Assembly (NCBI GenBank): GCA_017550775.1
Contig: JAFZOA010000490.1
Span: forward strand, 1-5,466
Length of the DNA: 5,466 bases
Origin: Ruminiclostridium sp.
Lineage (GTDB): Bacteria; Bacillota_A; Clostridia; Oscillospirales; Ruminococcaceae
Direction: 5' to 3'
Shown here: one piece after another, positions 1 to 5,275 of the stretch
Layout of the letters: each line of letters starts with the position of its first letter
Numbering within the stretch: the stretch's first letter is position 1
The notes under the pieces: generated by a model
Databases searched by the model: none
The model's input: the letters and a program-made list of their open reading frames with translations, nothing else
What the model was told of the DNA's origin: nothing
Made by a program: the position numbers and the translations under genes

Positions 1-600
1 GATATCATGGCGCACGTCTTTGAGCGCTACTTCACCAACACGAAGGAAGTCGAGATCACCGACCGGCTCTGTGAAGCTGTCCTTCTCACCATTCTGAAGG
101 AAGCCCCGAGAGTTATCGCAAACCCCGACAACTACGACGCGAGAGCCAACATCATGTGGGCGGGAATGATCGCGCACAACAACATTCTCGGCGTAGGCAG
201 AGAGCAGGACTGGGCAAGCCACAACATCGAGCACCAGCTCTCCGCGCTGTACGACGTTGCGCACGGGGCGGGGCTCGCGGTGATAATGCCCGCGTGGATG
301 GAGTTCGTGTACAAGCACGACGTGATGCGCTTCTGCCAGGTGGCGACAAGGGTGTTCGGCTGCAATATGGACTTCGCGAACCCCGAAAATACCGCGAAAG
401 CCGGAATAAAGGCGTTCAGGCGGTTCCTGCACGATATCGGCATGCCGATAAACTTCGCGGAGCTCGGCGCGAAAGAGGAAGATATCCCCACGCTCGTTAA
501 GATGCTCGAAGCCGGCTATGGCACCGTAGGCGGCTTTGTGAAGCTTTCATCGGCGGACGCGGAGCAGATATATCGTATCGCAGCGACCGCAACGCTCTGA
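1..600 (+). CDS. Iron-containing (BDH/YugJ-type) alcohol dehydrogenase, 3' part only
   Basis: This is the C-terminal half of a group III metal-dependent alcohol dehydrogenase of the NADH/NADPH butanol dehydrogenase type, a cytoplasmic enzyme that interconverts aldehydes and primary alcohols during fermentation. The frame is open from base 1 (GAT ATC ATG), so the ATG at 7 is internal and the true start lies upstream. The window begins with the DxxxH metal pair (codons 1 and 5, in DIMAH). Further histidines at codons 74 (WASHN) and 88 (VAHGAG) fall at exactly the spacing known for the Asp/His/His/His ligands of E. coli YqhD (194, 198, 267, 281), so all four metal ligands are present. The usual family length is about 390 residues; 199 codons plus the stop are seen here, and the Rossmann-like nucleotide-binding half is missing because of the window edge. 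Choice of cofactor cannot be judged. No obvious terminator follows. Codons favour G/C at third positions. Confidence 0.93.
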   Translation, partial: DIMAHVFERYFTNTKEVEITDRLCEAVLLTILKEAPRVIANPDNYDARANIMWAGMIAHNNILGVGREQDWASHNIEHQLSALYDVAHGAGLAVIMPAWMEFVYKHDVMRFCQVATRVFGCNMDFANPENTAKAGIKAFRRFLHDIGMPINFAELGAKEEDIPTLVKMLEAGYGTVGGFVKLSSADAEQIYRIAATATL

Positions 601-686
601 CAGATGCGATTTCACCAAAAATACATATTAGTGACATTGAGATTTCAAGCTTCTGTGTTAATCTGATAGTGTAGAATAGCCCCTTA

Positions 687-698
687 AAGGAAGTGATC
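687..698 (+). promoter_or_regulatory. Extended Shine-Dalgarno site deciding the J-domain protein start
   Basis: AAGGAAGTGATC matches the complement of the 16S 3' end (AAGGAGGTGATC) at 11 of 12 positions. Two starts are possible: GTG at 700 and ATG at 703, which would give M or MM. The site ends only one base before the GTG but leaves four before the ATG, and its core is nine bases from the ATG. I therefore chose ATG 703, but the GTG is not excluded. Confidence 0.7.
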
Positions 699-702
699 CG
701 TG

Positions 703-1164
703 ATGACAGACCCGTATATGATCCTCGGAGTAAGCGAAAGCGCGTCGGACGAGGAGATATCCAAGGCTTACAAGCGCCTCGCAAGAAAGTACCACCCCGA
801 TCTCAACCCAGGCGACAAGACCGCCGAGACGAAGATGAAGGAGGTCAACGCGGCTTACGAGACCATAAAGGATGTACGCTCCGGCAAGCAGACATACGGC
901 AGTTCCGGGTACGGCGGCAGACAGAGCTACGGCGGACAGTATGGCAGCGGTCAGAGCAGCTATGGCGGCTACCGCGGCACATACGGTCAGACGGTTTACG
1001 GCTTCGACTTTGAGGAGCTGTTCCGTCAGGCGGAGAGACAGAGGGCGCAGAACAGAGAGAGACAGACTTCCCGTGACCCGATAAGCTCGATATTGAAGTT
1101 TCTGTCGGCGTTCTTTCTGATAAGGCTGCTGCTGGCGCTGTTTTTCCGTCCGTTCATGATATGA
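703..1164 (+). CDS. Small membrane-anchored J-domain (DnaJ-like) co-chaperone
   Basis: This 153-residue protein is predicted to stimulate the ATPase of a DnaK-type Hsp70 near the membrane. Residues 3-58 form a J domain: DPYMILGV start, helix [12 protein letters not shown], the essential HPD at 31-33, and helix III up to KD at 56-57; helix IV looks short or absent. Residues 65-100 are a low-complexity stretch rich in Gly and Tyr (13 Gly and 8 Tyr in 36), with SYGG/GYGG units, in place of the usual G/F region. A charged, Gln/Arg-rich segment (104-125) follows. A hydrophobic helix (about 127-148, with Arg141 inside) ends the protein and is a likely C-terminal membrane anchor. It lacks the zinc-finger and client-binding domains of true DnaJ (about 375 residues), so it is not dnaJ itself. 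It is followed after 17 bases by a membrane zinc-ribbon gene, suggesting one transcript. Confidence 0.9.
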   Translation: MTDPYMILGVSESASDEEISKAYKRLARKYHPDLNPGDKTAETKMKEVNAAYETIKDVRSGKQTYGSSGYGGRQSYGGQYGSGQSSYGGYRGTYGQTVYGFDFEELFRQAERQRAQNRERQTSRDPISSILKFLSAFFLIRLLLALFFRPFMI

Positions 1165-1181
1165 GGGAATGAGGTGTTACT

Positions 1182-1583
1182 ATGCAGATAAGACAGAAGC
1201 TTTACGGTTTTCTCAGCGGGAGATACGGAAACGACCGGCTGAACTCGACGATCATGGTGCTGTGTCTTGTGCTTATGATCGCAAATATGTTTATCGGCTC
1301 GTATGCGTTCAGCGTGATAACGCTGCTGCTCATGGCATGGGTGATATTCCGAACCCTGTCAAGAGACTTATACGCGCGGCAGAAGGAGAACAGGGTATTT
1401 CTGGATCTCATCGGGAAGATCAGAGGCTGGATAAACCTTAATATTCGCCGTTTCAGGGATAGGAAGACCCACGTTTACCGCACCTGTCCGGGCTGCAAAA
1501 AGACGCTCAGACTCCCGAAGGTCAAGGGCGACCACACGGTATGCTGCCCTTGCTGCAAGCATGATTTTTCGTGCAAAATATAA
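1182..1583 (+). CDS. Small membrane protein with C-terminal zinc ribbon, function unknown
   Basis: This 133-residue protein has a short basic N-terminus, two likely membrane helices (about 22-39 and 42-58) joined by a very short turn, a basic amphipathic region (60-98, many Arg/Lys) and a C-terminal zinc ribbon. The ribbon's cysteines are CPGC at 102-105 and CPCC at 122-125, separated by a basic LRLPKVKGDH segment; Cys121 and Cys131 are additional. The hairpin topology would leave both ends in the cytoplasm, so the ribbon could contact nucleic acid or protein there. GAGGTG at 1171-1176, five bases from the ATG, is a good ribosome site and fixes the start. It lies 17 bases after the J-domain gene on the same strand, so the two are probably co-expressed and may work together. 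I recognise the architecture as one seen in gut Clostridia but know no assigned function. Confidence 0.85.
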   Translation: MQIRQKLYGFLSGRYGNDRLNSTIMVLCLVLMIANMFIGSYAFSVITLLLMAWVIFRTLSRDLYARQKENRVFLDLIGKIRGWINLNIRRFRDRKTHVYRTCPGCKKTLRLPKVKGDHTVCCPCCKHDFSCKI

Positions 1584-1601
1584 TACAAGTACAGATCACA
1601 A

Positions 1602-1651
1602 GGACGGGGGCTCTTCCCCTTGACCCTGTTGGGGCTCTGCCCCAAACCCCC
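1602..1651. repeat. GC-rich double-hairpin intergenic palindromic element
   Basis: Two similar C/G hairpins lie in tandem: GGGG-CTCTT-CCCC (1607-1619) and a 7-bp stem TTGGGGC-TCT-GCCCCAA (1629-1645), with a further C5 run (1647-1651) able to pair with the first G5 run. The cores GGGGGCTCTTCCCC and TGGGGCTCTGCCCC differ at two positions. There is no U-tract on either side, so it is not a textbook terminator, although it could slow or end transcription after the zinc-ribbon gene. From memory, elements of this kind are dispersed in many copies in gut Clostridia genomes; only one copy is in this window, so the repeat status is inference. Confidence 0.55.
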
Positions 1652-1689
1652 ACATAACTCCCATTAAGAAGTTTTCCTAAACCGTATCA

Positions 1690-1718
1690 ACAAACAATCC
1701 ACGGCGACATCTGTTTGT
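1690..1718. repeat. Inverted repeat upstream of the DUF6809-like gene (possible operator)
   Basis: ACAAACA (1690-1696) and TGTTTGT (1712-1718) form a perfect 7-bp inverted repeat with a 15-base spacer, 28 bases before the ATG at 1747. It could be an operator or a leader hairpin, or chance in an A/T-rich stretch. A TACAAT (1724-1729) just downstream resembles a -10 box, but no matching -35 is evident. Confidence 0.2.
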
Positions 1719-1746
1719 AACAATACAATAACGGAGGAAAACATCT

Positions 1747-2013
1747 ATGGATACTATTTTAAATAAGCTATACTACGGCGAACTTTGCCCGAGCGAGAAA
1801 CCTGCTCCACAAACAAAGCGCTGTATTGAAAACAGAGCAATCATTTGTGACACTGAGGAAAAGCTGATCGAACAGTTCCCAAAATGCAAGGAATTACTCG
1901 ACACCTACTCGGACGCGCTTCATATTGAAGCTCAGCTTGAATGTGAGGCGGACTTTGCACGAGGCTTCAGACTCGGGGCTCTGCTAATGCTTGACGTAAT
2001 GACAACTGAATAA
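1747..2013 (+). CDS. DUF6809-like small protein, function unknown
   Basis: This 88-residue, acidic, soluble protein starts with MDTILNKLYYGELCPSE, a hallmark start of the DUF6809 family of Firmicutes. It is otherwise predicted helical and ends in a conserved-looking FARGFRLGALLMLDVM segment (about 70-85). No signal peptide, membrane helix or catalytic motif is visible. Three cysteines (14, 26, 35) precede a fourth and fifth at 47 and 65, not spaced as a zinc site. GGAGG at 1733-1737, nine bases before the ATG, supports the start. It stands alone: 163 bases and a GC-rich repeat separate it from the zinc-ribbon gene, and a strong hairpin follows directly. It converges with the sensor gene on the other strand. 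The family call is from recall of the sequence pattern; the cellular role is not known to me. Confidence 0.82.
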   Translation: MDTILNKLYYGELCPSEKPAPQTKRCIENRAIICDTEEKLIEQFPKCKELLDTYSDALHIEAQLECEADFARGFRLGALLMLDVMTTE

Positions 2014-2019
2014 CAAAAC

Positions 2020-2060
2020 AACCGGCTGAGTATCATAATGGTGCTCAGCCGGTTTATCTT
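2020..2060 (+). terminator. Strong, probably bidirectional intrinsic terminator
   Basis: AACCGGCTGAG (2020-2030) pairs perfectly with CTCAGCCGGTT (2044-2054), an 11-bp stem extendable inward by weaker pairs. It begins six bases after the DUF6809-like stop. On the + strand the tail is TTTATCTTTG. On the - strand the tail is even richer in T (GGTTGTTTTGTTATT), so it can also back up termination of the convergent sensor gene. Confidence 0.85.
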
Positions 2061-2071
2061 TGTTATCGACA

Positions 2072-2107
2072 GCAACAAGCGCACGAGCTGAAGCCTGTGC
2101 GCCTGTT
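2072..2107 (-). terminator. Terminator hairpin of the sensor operon, copy A of a repeated element
   Basis: Read on the - strand, GCGCAC and GTGCGC (2102-2097 and 2084-2079) form the core stem, extended outward by four more pairs past one mismatch. The loop region is GGC-TTCA-GCT and the tail CTTGTTGC. It lies about 30 bases after the sensor gene's stop. The same 30-base block (27 identical) recurs at 5244-5273 in the same orientation after the right-edge gene. The tail is only moderately U-rich, so termination strength is uncertain; the stronger hairpin at 2020-2054 lies just beyond. Confidence 0.6.
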
Positions 2108-2135
2108 TTGTATAAATGCTTGTAGGGACATTTTG

Positions 2136-4574
2136 TTATATTGTGCCCCTGATCTCAAGTCCCGCGGTATCCACGGGCGTATCAGAAAACTCAAGGATAT
2201 TTCCTTCTGTTACATCTTCAAAGTATGTATATCCCTCTTCTTTAATAAATCTGAGTATATCATCGTGATACTTTTTGTCAGCTATGACTCGAATACGGTT
2301 GCGCGGGATTTTGTCGGAATCCGAATAATAAACCAACTCGATTTTCTGTATCTCAAAATGATATCCTCCGTAATCGTCATTCACAACAGGGTAATCTCTC
2401 AGGAAACGAACAACTCCGGATATAAGCGTAAGACCTATGCCTGTTTCGGGCTCCCAAACCTGATATTTGAATGATGTTCTGTTCACAGATACTATGATTG
2501 CATTTCCGACACAGTAGTATTCCCATACACCATTATTATTTACCGTTGCCATCTGTACTGTATCAAAAATATCTGCATAGTAAGGCTCTGTCCGCTCAAA
2601 TCCACTAAAATCTCCAACTGAAACAAGATCAGCACTATGCTTGTCAACTCCGAGTTCAATAATCATATCCGAGACTTCCGCAAGCGTTTCATATTCCCTT
2701 ATACGGTTTGTGTAAACCCCGTAATAATCATATCCGTCACCATTTTCACCTGCAGTGAACCATTTGTAAGTATCGCTGTCGTACGGATACCTTGCATAAA
2801 TTTCATTCTCATCGTATTCAAGTCGCGTCACCGTGAGCCAACTATTTCTCATTTCTTCAGGGGTTGAAAACCTGCAAATAGAGAGATCTACGCCGCTGTC
2901 CTCAAGGTATTTCTTAACGGAGTTTAGAGTGTTTCTTTCTCCTATTATCATCATATAAGAATCGTGCGAGCCACTGCGGTAATCATCTGTCGCTATTGCT
3001 GTTATACCACTTGTATCGTTGTATTTCTTCCACAGCAGTTCAAGTATATGTCGGAATACGGTTTTATGCTCGGAACGTCTGTATATCTCAACAGTGTTGT
3101 TATAATTATAGTATTCAAGCAGGAAGTCATTTCCGACAAGATAATGGCTGTAGCCATTTTCAGCACTATTCATCTTTTTTCCACTCAGAATAAAATACAT
3201 CTGAACATCAGGCAGCATTTTCAACAAGTCGTGCAACAGGTTTCCCTGTTCGTCGCAGTAAGGGCTTACTGCTTCGACAAGTGCGTCCATATCAAATTCG
3301 CTTTTTATCTGTTTATTTGCAGCACTTAGATTTGTTATAAATCCGTCCAGCTTTATCCCGTATGAAAGCCAGTCATACCCGCTACCGTCTGCAGTACACT
3401 TACCATATACAGTGCTTGTCTCGTTTGGGTAATGCTCAACATTTATAGTATGTTCACGCAGAAGATTCAAGGAAGCTTCAAATGTAGGCTGAACCGTCTG
3501 TACATCATTAAGTCCGATATTCTCATCAGCGGTGCGTCTTTCGCAGTACACGATATAATTATTCATAATAGCCTTGTACTTAGGTATAAAGTCTTCTTCG
3601 ACAAGATATACCGGCACATCGGTAAGCTCATCAAAGTGACTGCTTATATCGTCAGCGGTAATACCTGCGGCTTCCCACTTGTCGTAACTATTATTTTGTA
3701 ACCAATACGGGCTGTATATCTTTTCCCCCTTAACTATTGCCCACTTACTTGAGAATGTTCTGCCAATAGCAGACTTGTCACCAGATAATAGTATCTCGAC
3801 TTCCTCCGATGTATAATCCCCGGCTAAGGTGTGCTTGTCAGCAAGGGCTTCCCGCACATCATTGTCAGATATATCAAAGAATTTTATGAATGTATAAATA
3901 TTTATGCCGGTATCAACACCTGTTCTATCTTCGGGTTCCACATATACAGATGACGTGTACTCCTTATATCTGCTGTCAGTAAGATAGCCTTCGCAGTCTT
4001 CGACATAGCTTACTACACCTTCGACCTTAACCATTAGCTCAAGAGGTATCAAATAGAATCTGCTGTCTGTCGGTTCTGTGTCCCAATCTGTTCCCATGCC
4101 TGATGCCGGGTTAGCCCACTGGAGCGGACGTTCAATAGTATTTTCAGGGTTTTCATCTATTATTGTGTCAGATTCAATATCACTCGTAATAGTATTATCG
4201 GATACAGTTACGTCATTTGTTGTTTCTGAAGTTATATCCGGTTTGGCAATGGTCGTAGTAATAGACTCACTTACAGCAGTCACAACTCCCGGTCTGTCGG
4301 GCTCCTTGACCGCGATCTTATCCCAATTCTGCCACAGCCATACTCCTCCGCCGACAACAAGAGCCAGAGCGGCAGCCATACCGAGTGCGCGGGTTATCCA
4401 GTATATTCGCATATCTTTCTTGCTCACTTCGGGGCTGACCTCAACAGGCTTGATCTCTATGACATTTCCGGTATCGCCGACAGTGCTGTGACCGCAAGAA
4501 CGCGGCATTGCCATTGAAACATACTTCTCGTCAAGTCCGCCGAGAATATCCATAAACATTTCTTCTCGTCTCAT
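2136..4574 (-). CDS. Large single-pass membrane protein, probable anti-sigma factor/sensor for the adjacent ECF sigma
   Basis: This 812-residue protein probably holds the neighbouring sigma factor inactive at the membrane and responds to an extracellular signal; that role is inferred from context. Layout: cytoplasmic N-terminus (1-56) with MDILGGLDEKYV at 8-19, resembling the short 'I-x-x-hD-[DE]-x-[YL]-[IV]' motif at the start of such Clostridia proteins; one membrane helix (about 59-81) preceded by KKDMR; a Ser/Thr/Asp-rich linker (97-148); then an ectodomain to 812. The ectodomain has a segment with NIYTFIKFFDIS (225-236), TSEEVEILLSGD (255-266) and IYSPYWL (286-292), a pattern I recall from sigma-linked membrane proteins of Oscillospiraceae. 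Two divergent ~120-residue units follow (about 457-575 and 673-798). There is no zinc ZAS motif and no recognisable enzyme site. The ATG overlaps the sigma stop (ATGA), and AGGAGG at 4590-4585 lies ten bases before it. A later ATG (Met8) is possible but lacks that site. The gene is more A/T-rich than the window's left part. Confidence 0.8.
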   Translation of the reverse strand: MRREEMFMDILGGLDEKYVSMAMPRSCGHSTVGDTGNVIEIKPVEVSPEVSKKDMRIYWITRALGMAAALALVVGGGVWLWQNWDKIAVKEPDRPGVVTAVSESITTTIAKPDITSETTNDVTVSDNTITSDIESDTIIDENPENTIERPLQWANPASGMGTDWDTEPTDSRFYLIPLELMVKVEGVVSYVEDCEGYLTDSRYKEYTSSVYVEPEDRTGVDTGINIYTFIKFFDISDNDVREALADKHTLAGDYTSEEVEILLSGDKSAIGRTFSSKWAIVKGEKIYSPYWLQNNSYDKWEAAGITADDISSHFDELTDVPVYLVEEDFIPKYKAIMNNYIVYCERRTADENIGLNDVQTVQPTFEASLNLLREHTINVEHYPNETSTVYGKCTADGSGYDWLSYGIKLDGFITNLSAANKQIKSEFDMDALVEAVSPYCDEQGNLLHDLLKMLPDVQMYFILSGKKMNSAENGYSHYLVGNDFLLEYYNYNNTVEIYRRSEHKTVFRHILELLWKKYNDTSGITAIATDDYRSGSHDSYMMIIGERNTLNSVKKYLEDSGVDLSICRFSTPEEMRNSWLTVTRLEYDENEIYARYPYDSDTYKWFTAGENGDGYDYYGVYTNRIREYETLAEVSDMIIELGVDKHSADLVSVGDFSGFERTEPYYADIFDTVQMATVNNNGVWEYYCVGNAIIVSVNRTSFKYQVWEPETGIGLTLISGVVRFLRDYPVVNDDYGGYHFEIQKIELVYYSDSDKIPRNRIRVIADKKYHDDILRFIKEEGYTYFEDVTEGNILEFSDTPVDTAGLEIRGTI

Positions 4575-5131
4575 ATCGCGATACCCTCCTTTTCAAGATG
4601 TTCACGCAGCTTATCACGCATACGCATAAGACTTTTCCGCACTCTGTCCTCAGTGGTATTCAAGTCTCCCGCGATCTCGGCATAGGTGCTGCAATAAAAG
4701 TACCGCCGGATAAACATGATCTGCTTGTCGCGCGGCTGCATTGACAGAAATCTCTCGACAGCGTTAAGCACAACCTTTCTGTCAACTTCACTCTCAACGC
4801 TCTCCTTCGTCGGCAAACAACCCGCTATTTCCTCGAAGTCCACGGACTTATATCCGCTGCCGTTCTTGATACGGCTCGCTGTTTTGTACATGTTGAGTGC
4901 CAGATTACGCGCGATAGTAACAACAAAAGCACCGAGCTTTGCCGGTTTCTTCGGCGGGATCACGTCCCACACTTTCATATATGTATCGTTCGTACATTCC
5001 TCGCTGTCCTCACGATTCCCGAGAATGTTGTACGCAACGCTTCTGCACGCACCGCCATACTTTTTATCGGTCTCCGTGATTGCATCCTCGGAGCGGTCAA
5101 AGTACAGCTTTATAATTCTGTCGTCGTTCAT
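4571..5131 (-). CDS. ECF-type RNA polymerase sigma-70 factor
   Basis: This 186-residue protein is predicted to direct RNA polymerase to a dedicated promoter set. It has sigma region 2 (about 20-85), including DSEECTNDTYMKVWD at 42-56 and the region 2.3/2.4 helix AFVVTIARNLALNMYK at 68-83, then a variable linker (86-118). Region 4 (about 119-180) holds the helix-turn-helix YAEIAGDLNTTEDRVRKSLMRMR (150-172). Regions 1 and 3 are absent, as usual for ECF factors, and the length is typical. It belongs to the large Firmicutes group with the phrase 'KYG..C...AYNIL.N.EDSEEC.ND'. GGGAGG at 5142-5137, five bases before the ATG at 5131, supports the start. Its last four bases overlap the start of the large membrane protein, which implies translational coupling and a sigma/anti-sigma pair. 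An ECF-like promoter lies 35-61 bases upstream, suggesting self-activation. Confidence 0.93.
   Translation of the reverse strand: MNDDRIIKLYFDRSEDAITETDKKYGGACRSVAYNILGNREDSEECTNDTYMKVWDVIPPKKPAKLGAFVVTIARNLALNMYKTASRIKNGSGYKSVDFEEIAGCLPTKESVESEVDRKVVLNAVERFLSMQPRDKQIMFIRRYFYCSTYAEIAGDLNTTEDRVRKSLMRMRDKLREHLEKEGIAI
4585..4590 (-). promoter_or_regulatory. Shine-Dalgarno for the sensor gene, inside the sigma gene
   Basis: On the - strand a perfect AGGAGG lies within the last codons of the sigma gene (Lys181-Glu182-Gly183), ten bases before the overlapping ATG at 4574. It decides the start of the membrane protein and, with the 4-base overlap, would keep the two proteins in balance. Confidence 0.8.
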
Positions 5132-5165
5132 TTCATCCTCCCGCTTTTTGGTCTCTATAATTAAA

Positions 5166-5192
5166 GACGATTTTTTTCACGCAAAGCGGACA
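5166..5192 (-). promoter_or_regulatory. Candidate ECF-type (autoregulatory) promoter of the sigma operon
   Basis: On the - strand TGTCCG (5192-5187) is separated by exactly 17 bases from CGTC (5169-5166); CGTC is a classic -10 core of ECF-type promoters. A run of seven A lies in the spacer, and an A6T6 block (5211-5200) sits just upstream as a possible UP-like element. The expected transcript start near 5160 would give a leader of about 30 bases that includes the GGGAGG ribosome site. There is no convincing housekeeping promoter in the same gap. Assignment to this operon's own sigma is inference from position and style; the -35 identity is uncertain. Confidence 0.5.
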
Positions 5193-5243
5193 CTTATTTA
5201 AAAAATTTTTTCAGAAATATAATATCGTAGATTTTCGGGAAAT

Positions 5244-5275
5244 GCAACAAACGCACAAGCCGAAGCCTGTGCGTT
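5244..5275 (-). terminator. Intrinsic terminator with UUCG tetraloop, copy B of the repeated element
   Basis: On the - strand AACGCACA (5275-5268) pairs perfectly with TGTGCGTT (5257-5250). Three inner pairs (GGC with GCT, one G-U) close a C(UUCG)G tetraloop, giving 11 pairs. The tail is TTTGTTGC. It starts directly at the stop codon of the right-edge gene and separates that gene from the sigma promoter. The UUCG loop forms only on the - strand RNA, fixing the orientation. It shares 27 of 30 bases with 2072-2101. Confidence 0.8.

Noticed and set aside
637..677. Possible housekeeping promoter for the J-domain gene (TTGAGA at 637, TAGAAT at 672)
   Set aside because: The spacing between these boxes is 29 bases; with the alternative TAATCT at 659 the -10 match is poor. 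A promoter is likely somewhere in the gap, but I cannot place it.
2097..2474. 125-codon + strand open frame across the terminator and the 3' end of the sensor gene
   Set aside because: It starts inside a hairpin, lacks a ribosome site and has Cys/Phe/Ile-rich antisense-type composition.
4078..4491. 137-codon + strand open frame opposite the sensor gene's N-terminal region
   Set aside because: Its Ser/Val/Thr-rich composition mirrors the antisense of the Ser/Thr/Asp linker; there is no ribosome site, and the opposite frame has a clear membrane-protein layout.
4486..4495. Cys27 and His29 of the sensor protein as a zinc-binding anti-sigma (ZAS) motif
   Set aside because: The HxxxCxxC arrangement is absent; there is one Cys and one His only.
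5126..5136. Mini open frame ATG AAA TGA just before the sigma start on the - strand
   Set aside because: It is two codons long and begins directly against the Shine-Dalgarno core, so the site is better spaced for the ATG at 5131; a regulatory role is conceivable but unsupported.
5200..5211. A6T6 perfect palindrome upstream of the sigma promoter
   Set aside because: Low-complexity A/T tract; a role as an UP-like element is possible, but it is not reported as a separate site.
5218..5223. Perfect TATAAT on the + strand
   Set aside because: No gene follows on the + strand and no -35 lies at a proper distance; it sits in a generally A/T-rich stretch.
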